Both the position numbers and the translations under genes were made by a program. Positions 16,655 to 25,399 of a DNA stretch of 64,000 nt are shown in pieces. Position 1 is the first letter of the stretch; each line of letters starts with the position of its first letter. The notes under the pieces are model-generated. The model ran no database searches and had not been told where the DNA came from. It worked only from the letters and a program-made list of their open reading frames with translations. This DNA is from an uncultured Fluviicola sp. (GTDB lineage Bacteria; Bacteroidota; Bacteroidia; Flavobacteriales_D; Crocinitomicaceae). The DNA lies in assembly GCA_913009205.1 (NCBI GenBank), contig CAJVYC010000002.1, forward strand, positions 124,001 through 188,000. The letters are read 5' to 3'.

Positions 16655-17323
16655 TTATCTTCTACGCTTAAATTGTTTCTTATTCTTGTTATTATTGTTG
16701 GAGTTACTGTGGCGTGAATTCTTTTGATTTCTTTGGTTGTTATTGTTGTTGTTGTTTTGAATCCCAAGCTCTTTCAATACTTGATTCGTACCAATTAAAT
16801 CTTCAGGCTTTTCAATTGTCAATTCACTGTGCGACAATTCGTGTAGTTGATCGGCAATCACCTGGTTCTCAACAGCATTATTATTGTGCAATAGGTATTG
16901 CTTTTTCATAAAATTACCCATTGAATTGGTCATGTAAACACGTTCTCCAACGTCTTTCATACCTTTCGATAATTCTAATATTTTCTGTGTGTATTGACCG
17001 TAATGTCCAAAACGAATTTTCCCTTTTGGATAAGGCATAATATCAGGTCGTTCCGCTAAAGCTTCTCTTTCTGGCTTTTCATAAGGCGAGTCAACGTCCA
17101 ATTGAAAATCAGACATGATGAAAAGGTGCGTCCAAAGTTTGTGTCTATAATCGTCAACATCTCTTAGATGAGGATTCAACTGCCCCATAACCACTATAAT
17201 GGCCTGTACAGCTCTATTACGTTCTTCTCTATTCTCGATTTTATGAGCGTGCATAATCATGTTTTGCACGTTTCGCCCATATTCGGGGAGAAGCATTTTA
17301 CCTCTCGATGTATTGTATTCCAT
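16655..17323 (-). CDS. DUF4290 family protein with Asn-rich basic tail
   Basis: A 222-residue cytoplasmic protein. Residues 1-165 form an all-helical domain beginning MEYNTSRGKMLLPEYGRNVQ and containing GQLNPHLRDVDDYRHKLWTHL, which I recognise as DUF4290, a Bacteroidota-specific family without known function. The last 40 residues are low-complexity asparagine runs mixed with Lys/Arg, ending KKQFKRRR, likely disordered and perhaps RNA-binding. The asparagine run comes from AAC/AAT repeats at about 16690-16760 that could vary in length. Next gene downstream is murA. Confidence 0.85.
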   Translation of the reverse strand: MEYNTSRGKMLLPEYGRNVQNMIMHAHKIENREERNRAVQAIIVVMGQLNPHLRDVDDYRHKLWTHLFIMSDFQLDVDSPYEKPEREALAERPDIMPYPKGKIRFGHYGQYTQKILELSKGMKDVGERVYMTNSMGNFMKKQYLLHNNNAVENQVIADQLHELSHSELTIEKPEDLIGTNQVLKELGIQNNNNNNNQRNQKNSRHSNSNNNNKNKKQFKRRR

Positions 17324-17391
17324 AGTGTGATTTTCGCTCTGCTCGTTCTTAAGATGCAGGCACCGGCATAGCCAGCTAAGTAGTAAATCTA

Positions 17392-19632
17392 CTAATTTTC
17401 AAGATGCTTACCAAGAGCGTTATCAAAAACGTTCTTTGCTTCGTTAATGAATCCGAAGTGTTCGTCGTCAATCATCAACTTACCTTTAGTAACATGTCCA
17501 AGTAATGTGAAGCTAACTCCAGAATCCATCATTGCTCCAATAAAATCATCTTCTTGATCTTCATTTACTGTTACAACAACTCTTCCTTGTCCCTCACCAA
17601 AAAGGAAAGCATCTTCTCTAACTTCTGAATCTGTAACTATATCAAAACCTAAGTTATTCGGCATTCCCATTTCTGCCAATGCAACAAACAGTCCTCCATC
17701 GGCAACATCATGCGCTGCATTAATGCGAGATTCTTGTATTAAGCTTTTTATCTTTTGTTGCATTGTAAACTCTTCTTCTAAATCGAAATAAGGAGCTGGT
17801 GACGCTGAAATTCCATGGTATGAAACTAAGTACTCCGAAGAAGAAATATCATTGTGTGATTGTCCAATTATGAAAATTAAATCTCCTTTAGCTTTAAAGT
17901 CAAGAGACATCGTTTTGTCTTTGTCTTCAACAATTCCTATCATTCCAATAGTTGGCGTTGGGAAAACAGGGATCTCAACTCCATTTTTACTCGTTTGATT
18001 GTAAAAAGAAACGTTTCCTCCAGTTACTGGAGTTTCGAACTTAAGACAAGCTGCAGACATTCCTTTAATTGCACCAACGAACTGCCAGAAAGATTCTGGG
18101 TTGTATGGATTGCCAAAGTTAAGACAGTTTGTAATTGCGCTAGGATTACCCCCTGCACACGTAATATTTCTAGCTGCTTCAGACACTGCAATCATAGTTC
18201 CTACAAGTGGATCTGCGTTCACGTATCTTGAATTACAATCAACGGTCATTGCTAATGCGCGGTTCGTTCCTTTAATATTAACGATTGCAGCATCCGCTGG
18301 ACGGTTTGTTGTAATATTCTTTGTTCCAACCATTGAATCATATTGTTCATAGACCCAACGCTTAGAAGCGATATTTGGATGAGCAAGCATTTTGAAGGCA
18401 ACTTCTTTCAAGTCTTCTGGTTGCTTAACATCATCAATGTTGAATTTCTTGTATTCTTGGAAGTAAGCTGGTTCTGAATATTCTCTTTCGTAAACTGGAG
18501 CTCCACCACCAAGTACTAAAGACTCAGCAGGAACATCTCCAACAACTTCACCTCCCATCATGTAACGTACTCTTCCACCTTCAGTCACTACACCAATTTC
18601 CTCTGCATGTAGATCCCATTTATCAAAGATGTCTTTTACGATTTGCTCTTTTCCTTTTGCAACAACAACAAGCATTCTTTCTTGTGATTCAGAAAGAAGA
18701 ATCTCGTACGGCAACATGTTTTCCTGACGCGTTGGCACTTTATCCAAATCGAGATCCATTCCAACATTATCTCCTGCTGCAGACATTTCATTTGAAGAAC
18801 AAGTAATTCCTGCTGCCCCCATATCTTGCATACCAACTACGGCATCAGAATCTACCAGCTCCATTGTAGCTTCCAATAAAAGCTTTTCCATAAATGGATC
18901 ACCTACTTGAACCGATGGCAAATCGTTTGCCGAATCTTCAGTGATATCTTTTGAAGCAAAAGCCGCTCCTGCAATTCCATCTTTACCTGTTGCTGCTCCT
19001 ACAATGAAAACTGGATTCCCAGGTCCGGCAGAAGTTGCTGAAATAACTTTTGTAGGATCCATGATACCTGCAGAGAAAGCATTTACAAGAGGATTTGTAT
19101 TGTATGATTCATCGAAGAAAACCTCTCCTCCAACAATTGGAATTCCGAACGAATTTCCATAATCACCAATCCCTTTTACAACACCTTTTACCAACCATTT
19201 CGTTCTATCTTCTTCAATGTTTCCAAAACGAAGTGAATTCAATTGTGCAATTGGACGAGCGCCCATCGTGAAAATATCACGATTGATTCCTCCAACTCCA
19301 GTTGCCGCACCTTGGTATGGCTCTAATGCGCTTGGGTGATTGTGGGATTCAATTTTAAATACACATCCAACTCCATCTCCTAAATCAACCAATCCTGCAT
19401 TTTCCTCCCCTGCTTTTACCAACATTTGAGGACCGTCTTTAGGCAATTGTTTTAACCAATGAATTGAGTTCTTATAAGAACAGTGTTCTGACCACATTAC
19501 AGCATAAACTGCAGTTTCTGTGAAATTCGGTGTTCGACCAAGAATTCCTTTGACCATTTCAAATTCGTCCTCGCGGAGACCTAACTCTACTGCTTGCTCT
19601 ACTGTTGCGCCTTGTTGTAATGTACTTTCCAT
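17392..19632 (-). CDS. purL: phosphoribosylformylglycinamidine synthase subunit PurL
   Basis: A 746-residue protein of the small PurL type that needs separate PurS and PurQ. It carries MWSEHCSYKNS near the N-terminus (catalytic His region), the glycine-rich ATP loops (TGVGGINRDIF, GGGAPVYER) and the second AIRS-like half with TGGNVSFYNQT. Reaction: FGAR + ATP + ammonia from PurQ to FGAM, step four of purine synthesis. A TAATTTTG -7 box lies 20 nt upstream. It appears monocistronic, upstream of the DUF4290 gene on the same strand. Confidence 0.95.
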   Translation of the reverse strand: MESTLQQGATVEQAVELGLREDEFEMVKGILGRTPNFTETAVYAVMWSEHCSYKNSIHWLKQLPKDGPQMLVKAGEENAGLVDLGDGVGCVFKIESHNHPSALEPYQGAATGVGGINRDIFTMGARPIAQLNSLRFGNIEEDRTKWLVKGVVKGIGDYGNSFGIPIVGGEVFFDESYNTNPLVNAFSAGIMDPTKVISATSAGPGNPVFIVGAATGKDGIAGAAFASKDITEDSANDLPSVQVGDPFMEKLLLEATMELVDSDAVVGMQDMGAAGITCSSNEMSAAGDNVGMDLDLDKVPTRQENMLPYEILLSESQERMLVVVAKGKEQIVKDIFDKWDLHAEEIGVVTEGGRVRYMMGGEVVGDVPAESLVLGGGAPVYEREYSEPAYFQEYKKFNIDDVKQPEDLKEVAFKMLAHPNIASKRWVYEQYDSMVGTKNITTNRPADAAIVNIKGTNRALAMTVDCNSRYVNADPLVGTMIAVSEAARNITCAGGNPSAITNCLNFGNPYNPESFWQFVGAIKGMSAACLKFETPVTGGNVSFYNQTSKNGVEIPVFPTPTIGMIGIVEDKDKTMSLDFKAKGDLIFIIGQSHNDISSSEYLVSYHGISASPAPYFDLEEEFTMQQKIKSLIQESRINAAHDVADGGLFVALAEMGMPNNLGFDIVTDSEVREDAFLFGEGQGRVVVTVNEDQEDDFIGAMMDSGVSFTLLGHVTKGKLMIDDEHFGFINEAKNVFDNALGKHLEN

Positions 19633-19652
19633 AGTGTAAATAAACTGTGGTG

Positions 19653-19660
19653 CAAAATTA
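19653..19660 (-). promoter_or_regulatory. -7 promoter box for purL
   Basis: Minus strand TAATTTTG, an exact match to TAnnTTTG, 20 nt before the ATG at 19632. Confidence 0.5.
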
Positions 19661-19740
19661 ATGATAATAATGCACTCTGCCTTGGAATTAACCTGAGTTT
19701 ATTCATGTGTTTTTAACATCAGAAAAAAATTAGTTGTTCA

Positions 19741-19920
19741 GAATTTTTTGATGTGGATCCTAGTAAGTTTACGTATGCTTTGATCAATGCGGTTTAAGAA
19801 TAGCAGGAAATGATATAAGGTCAGAAGAAAGAGCTAACTGAGCTGGAAAAAGAGAACGCGATTCAACAAGCAGAAATCGAGGCTTTGAAGGAGATTGAGG
19901 AGTTGTTGGTGGAGAAATAA
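19741..19920 (+). pseudogene. remnant of a tail-fibre / S74-chaperone-type C-terminus with three in-frame stops
   Basis: One frame from 19741 reads EFFDVDPSKFTYALINAV, stop, E, stop, QEMI, stop, GQKKELTELEKENAIQQ and ends EIEELLVEK at a TAA (19918-19920). Each internal stop is one base from the residue expected in an intact copy: TAA from AAA, TAG from CAG, TAA from GAA. The intact text would be the coiled-coil tail that ends many peptidase S74 / tail-fibre-domain surface proteins of Bacteroidota. No upstream part remains: a stop lies at 19714-19716 in the same frame. Confidence 0.55.
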
Positions 19921-19924
19921 CTTA

Positions 19925-20160
19925 AGATCGATTAATGCTTTAAGATTAATTTGCATCGTTGACTCTCCATTTGGAACAAAACGTTCGATCAACTTACCAT
20001 TCAATGAAAGAACTTGAACTTCTTCTGCACCATATGGAAGATCAATAAAGAACTCGCCGTTGGCAGTATTTGGATAAATCGACAATTGAGTTTGAGAAAG
20101 TTCTCCAACGTTGGAAATATCAAAAAGGAAACATTCTGTTGTGTCAACAAAATAAAATAA
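19925..20160 (-). pseudogene. remnant of a T9SS C-terminal sorting domain
   Basis: Minus-strand sequence open from 20160 reads VDTTECFLFDISNVGELSQ, then LSIYPNTANGEFFIDLPYGA and VQVLSLNGKLIERF, and reaches INLKAL. This is a clear type A T9SS sorting domain (YPNP-like YPNTANGEF, then the V-V-N-GK motif). The last 20 or so residues (normally G-Y-V-K) are missing and the frame runs into unrelated sequence. There is no signal peptide and no passenger domain, so this is a fragment. It faces the S74-type remnant, whose end is 5 bp away. Confidence 0.55.
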
Positions 20161-20446
20161 TTACGATGGCTCAATTACTGCTTCTTAAATATTGATGATC
20201 GATACTTCATTTTAATGTTCCTTTGAACATTTACTTTTTAAAGAAACATAAAAATTATCTAGCAAGTTGGCCATAAGCAATAATTAACAACCATTTATTG
20301 TAAAACAGATTTACATTTAGCGACATACTTATCTGTTAATTAAACAGAATACTGAGAACTAAAACTAAGATTATTGGAATCTAGCGAAAGACGTACCAAG
20401 GATTTCAAATTAATCCTTAAATTCGCACCACCAATATTTTGAAAAT
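20161..20446. other. AT-rich leader region upstream of lpd
   Basis: No gene seen. A TAAATTCG box at 20418-20425 is a plausible -7 element for lpd, 21 nt before its ATG. Confidence 0.35.
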
Positions 20447-21838
20447 ATGAGTTACGATATAATTGTAGTTGGAAGCGGACCCGGCGGATATGTTGCTGCG
20501 ATCCGTGCTTCTCAACTAGGACTAAAAACGGCTGTAGTTGAAAAAGAGTCGTTAGGTGGAATTTGTTTGAACTGGGGATGTATCCCAACAAAAGCACTTT
20601 TGAAAAGTGCGAATGTGTTCGAGTATATTAATCACGCCGCTGATTACGGAATTACTGTAAAAGATAGTAAAGCTGACTTCGGTGCAATGGTTGATAGAAG
20701 TCGTGGAGTTGCTGACGGAATGAGTAAAGGAGTTCAATTCCTAATGAAAAAGAACAAGATTGACATTCTTATGGGAACTGGAACTATAATGCCAGGAAAG
20801 AAGGTTTCAGTTAGTGATGACGCGGGTAAAACGACAGAACATTCTGCTGACAAAGCGGTTATTATAGCAACAGGAGCGCGTTCAAGACAATTGCCTAACA
20901 TTCCTCAAGATGGAAAGAAAGTAATTGGATACCGTCAAGCGATGACTTTGAAAGACATGCCTAAAAAAATGGTTATCGTTGGGTCTGGAGCTATTGGAGT
21001 TGAGTTTGCCTATTTCTATAACGCAATTGGTACGGAAGTAACAATAGTTGAATACGCGCCAACTATCGTTCCTATTGAAGACAAAGATGTTTCTAAGGAA
21101 TTGACAAAATCATTCAAAAAATCAGGGATCAAAGTAATGACAGATTCGTCTGTTGAGTCTGTTGATACTTCGGGTAAAGGATGTGTTGTTTCTATTAAGA
21201 CGAAAAAAGGAGAAGAAAAAATCGAATGCGATATCGTTCTTTCTGCTGTTGGAATTGAAGCAAACATTGAAAACATCGGATTGGAAGATGTTGGAATTGT
21301 AACAGATAAAGGAAGAATTATTGTTGGTGATTACTACCAAACAAATATCCCTGGATATTATGCAATTGGAGATATACTTCCAAACGCAGCATTAGCTCAC
21401 GTAGCTTCTGCCGAAGGAATTATCTGTGTTGAAAAAATAGCGGGACAAAATCCTGATCCTTTGGATTACGGAAACATTCCAGGCTGCACGTATTCTTCGC
21501 CTGAAGTGGCATCCGTTGGAATGACTGAGGTGCAAGCGCAAGAGGCAGGATTCGATTTGAAGATTGGTAAATTCCCATTCTCGGCATCTGGAAAAGCAAG
21601 TGCTGCTGGAGCCAAAGAAGGATTTGTTAAATTGGTCTTTGATGCAAAATACGGTGAATTACTTGGAGCTCACATGATCGGTGCAAATGTTACCGAGATG
21701 ATTGCTGAGATCGTTGCGATTCGCAAGCTTGAAATCACTGGTCATGAATTAATTAAAACAGTTCACCCGCACCCGACAATGTCAGAAGCGATTATGGAAG
21801 CAGCTGCGGCAGCTTATGGTGAGGTGATACACTTGTAA
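20447..21838 (+). CDS. lpdA: dihydrolipoyl dehydrogenase
   Basis: A 463-residue FAD/NAD(P) disulfide oxidoreductase, the E3 component of pyruvate/2-oxoglutarate dehydrogenase complexes. The FAD-binding GSGPGGYVAAIR is at 9-20, the redox disulfide GGICLNWGCIPTKA has C40 and C45, the NAD-binding VGSGAIGVEFAYF lies in the middle, and the C-terminal catalytic pair HPHPTMSEAI is intact. Full family length. It is a single gene with a downstream terminator; no E1 or E2 gene is adjacent. Confidence 0.95.
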   Translation: MSYDIIVVGSGPGGYVAAIRASQLGLKTAVVEKESLGGICLNWGCIPTKALLKSANVFEYINHAADYGITVKDSKADFGAMVDRSRGVADGMSKGVQFLMKKNKIDILMGTGTIMPGKKVSVSDDAGKTTEHSADKAVIIATGARSRQLPNIPQDGKKVIGYRQAMTLKDMPKKMVIVGSGAIGVEFAYFYNAIGTEVTIVEYAPTIVPIEDKDVSKELTKSFKKSGIKVMTDSSVESVDTSGKGCVVSIKTKKGEEKIECDIVLSAVGIEANIENIGLEDVGIVTDKGRIIVGDYYQTNIPGYYAIGDILPNAALAHVASAEGIICVEKIAGQNPDPLDYGNIPGCTYSSPEVASVGMTEVQAQEAGFDLKIGKFPFSASGKASAAGAKEGFVKLVFDAKYGELLGAHMIGANVTEMIAEIVAIRKLEITGHELIKTVHPHPTMSEAIMEAAAAAYGEVIHL

Positions 21839-21888
21839 GATCGATTGTTATATCGACTAAGCTCGATTAACAATTCACATGATATAGG

Positions 21889-21920
21889 CGCTGATTCTTT
21901 TTAGGATCAGCGTTTTTTTT
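21889..21920 (+). terminator. rho-independent terminator after lpd
   Basis: CGCTGATTC / GGATCAGCG stem followed by eight T residues, 50 bp after the lpd stop. Confidence 0.85.
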
Positions 21921-21939
21921 GAGTTAGAAATAAAAACAC

Positions 21940-21947
21940 CATTTTTG
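21940..21947 (+). promoter_or_regulatory. possible -7 box for the glycosyltransferase
   Basis: CATTTTTG (one mismatch to TAnnTTTG), 7 nt before the ATG at 21955. It would give a very short leader. Confidence 0.35.
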
Positions 21948-21954
21948 TCTCGCA

Positions 21955-22929
21955 ATGAAAATCTCAATCATTCTTCCTTTTAAAAATGCCGAACCATGGC
22001 TGAAAGAAACCATTGAGTCTATTCTTCAGCAAACATTCACCAATTGGGAATTGATTTGTATCAATGATCATTCAGCGGATAGCGGTGTCGAAATCATACG
22101 TGACTTTAAAGATTCTAGAATCCAAGTCATTCAAAATGACGGAATCGGAATTATCGCTGCGCTGCAATCGGGATTAAAATCATCACAAGGGGAATTTATC
22201 ACAAGAATGGATGCTGACGACCTGATGCCCTTAAACCGGCTTAAAATCATGCATAATAGCTTAATACATACTCCCAAAAAGACAATCGTAACAGGGAAAG
22301 TGAAGTACTTCGCTGAAGGAGAACTTTCAGATGGTTTTCTCAACTACCAAAAATGGGTAAACAACAGGATCGACAAAAATGATCATTACAAGCATATTTA
22401 TAGAGAATGTGTTGTCGCTTCACCAAACTGGTTAACAAGAAAGCAGGACCTTATTGAATCTAACTTATTCGATAAATTACAATATCCCGAGGATTACGAT
22501 TTGGTCTTTCATTGGTTCGAAAACAACTTTAAGATTGAAGCTTTGCACGAAACGACATTGCTTTGGCGGGATCATCCAACGCGGACTTCAAAAAATTCAG
22601 AAGCCTACAACCAAGCAGCCCTTTTCCGATTAAAAATAGAATGGTTCGTTCGATTAATGAATTCTGATAAATCATTAGCACTATTAGGTGCTGGAACAAA
22701 AGGGAAATTATCGATGGCTTTGCTCCAATCCCAAAATGTAAAAGCGACTTGGTACGATTTAAACTACAAGAATTTCAACGCTCCAATCTTAAAAGAAACC
22801 ATTCAAGATTACAATCAAATCAATGAAGATTTATTGTTGATCTCGATCTATCCAAAAGATCAAACGGAATTAATTGAATTCCTAGAAACGAAAGGGTATA
22901 TTATTGGAAAAAATGCGTGGTTTTTATAA
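21955..22929 (+). CDS. family 2 glycosyltransferase
   Basis: A 324-residue GT-A fold enzyme. It starts MKISIILPFKNAEPWLKETIESIL, with the nucleotide-sugar motif CINDHSADSG near 35-43 and the DxD-type metal site RMDADD at 84-89. After about residue 240 comes a second Rossmann-like segment, LLGAGTKGKLSMALL, of the kind found in several Bacteroidota GT2 proteins. Donor and acceptor sugars cannot be inferred, because no polysaccharide locus surrounds it. It is flanked by terminators on both sides. Confidence 0.85.
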   Translation: MKISIILPFKNAEPWLKETIESILQQTFTNWELICINDHSADSGVEIIRDFKDSRIQVIQNDGIGIIAALQSGLKSSQGEFITRMDADDLMPLNRLKIMHNSLIHTPKKTIVTGKVKYFAEGELSDGFLNYQKWVNNRIDKNDHYKHIYRECVVASPNWLTRKQDLIESNLFDKLQYPEDYDLVFHWFENNFKIEALHETTLLWRDHPTRTSKNSEAYNQAALFRLKIEWFVRLMNSDKSLALLGAGTKGKLSMALLQSQNVKATWYDLNYKNFNAPILKETIQDYNQINEDLLLISIYPKDQTELIEFLETKGYIIGKNAWFL

Positions 22930-22936
22930 ATAAAAA

Positions 22937-22971
22937 AAGGTTGAACCTACCGCATGGATCTGCTCAACCTT
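22937..22971 (-). terminator. rho-independent terminator between convergent genes
   Basis: AAGGTTGA / TCAACCTT stem; the plus-strand A-run gives a U-run to minus-strand transcripts from the outer-membrane gene. It may also stop the glycosyltransferase transcript. Confidence 0.7.
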
Positions 22972-22989
22972 CATTATCATTTATTGAGT

Positions 22990-23706
22990 TTACCTCCCGG
23001 TAGAGCCAATTCCAATTTTAATTCCAATATTCCCAACGTAAAGAGCATCATTATAGTTTACTTCTTGCCATTCATTAACCCAAGTATTGTTTTCAAAAAC
23101 TTGTGTCGTATAAAAACTCTTTTCTTGTTGCATACCTATTCCAAAGCCCGCAAAGAAGTCCAAGCTAAATGATTTCGCTAGCCACATTTGATACCCAAAG
23201 TTGAAAAAGAAGTTTGTATTTGTTCTTGCTCCTCTCTGCGTTTCAGTCAAAATGCCAGAGCCATCTTCAAAAATTGAATTCATTAATCTAAATTTCAAAA
23301 CGGGAGAAATGTAGAATCGATTTAAAGCTTCTGTTTCATCCAATGGATAAAATCTATATCCAGCAGAAGCGACAAGCCCTAGCGCACTTTTCTGAATCGC
23401 ACTTGGGTTAAAAGGATCTATAAAATGATTATTCACTCCAAAGCCTATATTTGAAATTGTAGGGCCAAATTCGAAATCAAGACTTCCTTTTTTACTGATT
23501 TGTCTTTCGTAACCTAGGTTAATTTCTCCTGCCAACAATTGCAGAGGCGAGAATTTAATGATTTGCGTGTTATCATTTTTCTTAATGTCGCGACTCTTAT
23601 TTTTCTTGTAATTTTTTCTATCAATAATAATGACTTCATTTTGAGCGTAAGTCGAAACTGTTGCCAATAGCAACACAACGGAGCAGATAGTTTTTAGGGA
23701 TTTCAT
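22990..23706 (-). CDS. outer-membrane beta-barrel-like protein
   Basis: A 238-residue protein with a signal peptide (MKSLKTICSVVLLLATVSTYAQ) and a mature part of alternating hydrophobic/polar strands: FSPLQLLAGEINLGYERQISKKG, ASAGYRFYP, FFFNFGYQMWL, SLDFFAGFGIGMQ, and a last strand YVGNIGIKIGIG. This fits a small eight-stranded barrel of the DUF3575/porin-like type common in Bacteroidota. No ligand can be inferred. It lies downstream of the nucleotidase gene on the same strand with a 57-bp gap, so partial co-transcription is possible. Confidence 0.65.
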   Translation of the reverse strand: MKSLKTICSVVLLLATVSTYAQNEVIIIDRKNYKKNKSRDIKKNDNTQIIKFSPLQLLAGEINLGYERQISKKGSLDFEFGPTISNIGFGVNNHFIDPFNPSAIQKSALGLVASAGYRFYPLDETEALNRFYISPVLKFRLMNSIFEDGSGILTETQRGARTNTNFFFNFGYQMWLAKSFSLDFFAGFGIGMQQEKSFYTTQVFENNTWVNEWQEVNYNDALYVGNIGIKIGIGSTGR

Positions 23707-23763
23707 AGTATTTTTTGTTAATTTAAATTAGGTAACGCAGTATATAAAGGAGAAGTTGGCGTT

Positions 23764-24714
23764 TTATTGTACAACCAGCACATCTTTTTTCGCAAATTTC
23801 TTTGTATCAAACTTAAAATCAATTCTTCCAACGTTAATCCCTCCCCACCCCACTTGATTGATTAACACCGTTTCGCCATCCAAATTAACTTCTTCAACGG
23901 GTTTTTCGAGAAAGGTATGCGTGTGGCCTCCAATAATTAGATGAATATTCTTTGTTTTCTTCGCCAATTGGATGTCTGAAACTCTATCGTCGTCATAAGA
24001 ATACCCCAAGTGAGAAATGCAGATCACCAAATCACAGCCTTCCTCCTTCAATTTCTCAGCTTGTTCATTCGCTTTTTCGATTGGATTTAGAAACTTGGTT
24101 TCGCCGTATTTCAAATCGGGAACTAATCCATCCAATTCAATACCAATACCAAACAATCCAACTTTGATGTTTCCTTTCTGTAAAATCAATCGCTCACTTG
24201 TGAGACCGTCGATAGGCGTATTTGCGAAATCGTAATTCGAACATAAAAACGGAAAATTAGCGTGCTTCTGAGCTCCAACAAAACCTTCCAGTCCTGCATC
24301 GAAGTCATGATTACCCATAGTCGCGGCTTCATATCCCAACTCGGACATTAATTTCATTTCAAGAATTCCACCGTACATATTAAAGTAAGGCGTTCCTTGA
24401 AATATATCTCCCGCGTCGATCAATAAGACATTATCTTCTTGTTGACGCACTTGCTCTATCAACTCGTAGCGTCTTGCTACCCCCCCTTTCCCTGCGTACT
24501 TGGCATGATTGTCTGGAAACGGATCAATATTCGAATGGGTGTCGTTCGTATGTAAAATGGTTAATGTGTTCAATCCTTTTGCAGAATCAGCAACTTCTAT
24601 AGGATTTCCAATCGCAGCAAACAGTGATGGTGCAATCAATGTTCCTCCAGTAAGCAAGGCCGTATTTCGAATAAACGTTCTTCTTTCCATCTTAAAATGA
24701 GATTCGGTTTTCAT
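23764..24714 (-). CDS. 5'-nucleotidase, metallophosphatase half (UshA N-domain)
   Basis: A 316-residue exported protein. The N-terminus has a twin-arginine-like signal (ERRTFIRNTALLTGG) followed by the calcineurin-type metallophosphatase domain: HTNDTHSN (D58, H60), DAGDIFQG, GNHDFDAG, ISHLGYS and GGHTHTF. These supply the two-metal site that splits 5'-nucleotides or cyclic nucleotides. Canonical UshA (about 550 residues) continues into a substrate-binding C-domain; here that domain is a separate gene directly upstream, overlapping by 23 bp (24692-24714). ATG codons at 24714 and 24690 are both possible starts. Likely role: periplasmic release of phosphate and nucleosides. Confidence 0.85.
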   Translation of the reverse strand: MKTESHFKMERRTFIRNTALLTGGTLIAPSLFAAIGNPIEVADSAKGLNTLTILHTNDTHSNIDPFPDNHAKYAGKGGVARRYELIEQVRQQEDNVLLIDAGDIFQGTPYFNMYGGILEMKLMSELGYEAATMGNHDFDAGLEGFVGAQKHANFPFLCSNYDFANTPIDGLTSERLILQKGNIKVGLFGIGIELDGLVPDLKYGETKFLNPIEKANEQAEKLKEEGCDLVICISHLGYSYDDDRVSDIQLAKKTKNIHLIIGGHTHTFLEKPVEEVNLDGETVLINQVGWGGINVGRIDFKFDTKKFAKKDVLVVQ

Positions 24715-25399
24715 TATTCCAAATCAAGGTGTCTTGACTTATAGCTGCGTCCAACATAGCCTCGCGCATTAAAACACCTGCAAAATCTTCTGACAGTCGC
24801 TTTTCAAAAAAGTTCATCTTGTCTCCACCGTTCATCAAGTAATCGGAAGTCACAATCCAGTATGATTTTGTGTCTTTATGGATTCCATCCAATTTCAACT
24901 TGCCACTAATAATTTTAGCTCCTGCAATTGGCTCTCCTCCTGATTTTTTCAAGTAGACCTCAATATCTAGAATTGTCGATAATGGCATTTCTACCATCAC
25001 AATTTCATTATCGAAAGGCATTAATTTATAGATATCTCCGACCGTCACTCCGCCTTTGTTAATTGGATTTCTTAACCCGCCAACATTCAATAAACAAAAA
25101 ACGGGACCTGACTTTGGAATGAGACTCAGCGTTTCACTCAAAATTACATCGGCCGACCAATTGTTCAAAGAACCACCTGGTCTTCCTTTGGTAAAGTCAT
25201 TTGGAGAAAAAGCGATCACCGAGTCCATAATAGCATCCATTCCCACCTTGTACGGCGAAACGATACTATCGATAATATTAGGACTGGCATACCTGTCTGT
25301 TACAGCAACAGAATCACTCTCAACAGTAATTGTATTAACCGCAGAACAGGCCAAAAGGCCTGCTCCGAAAAATAACGCTATGCAATATTTTAATATCAT
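24692..25399 (-). CDS. 5'-nucleotidase, substrate-binding half (UshA C-domain) lipoprotein
   Basis: A 235-residue lipoprotein: hydrophobic residues 2-16 and lipobox LLAC with Cys18. The body is the 5_nucleotid_C domain, shown by NNWSADVILSET, VGGLRNPINKGGVTVGDIYKLMPFDNEIV and SDYLMNGGDKMNFF. It carries the nucleoside-stacking residues but no metal site, so it must act with the metallophosphatase encoded next. Its start overlaps the nuclease stop by 4 bp (ATGA type, 25396-25399). The domain order of UshA is reversed at the gene level. Confidence 0.85.
   Translation of the reverse strand: MILKYCIALFFGAGLLACSAVNTITVESDSVAVTDRYASPNIIDSIVSPYKVGMDAIMDSVIAFSPNDFTKGRPGGSLNNWSADVILSETLSLIPKSGPVFCLLNVGGLRNPINKGGVTVGDIYKLMPFDNEIVMVEMPLSTILDIEVYLKKSGGEPIAGAKIISGKLKLDGIHKDTKSYWIVTSDYLMNGGDKMNFFEKRLSEDFAGVLMREAMLDAAISQDTLIWNNENRISF

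Noticed and set aside
16685-16765. AAC/AAT triplet run as a CRISPR-like or mobile repeat
   Set aside because: It is the in-frame Asn-rich tail of the DUF4290 protein, a simple-sequence coding repeat.
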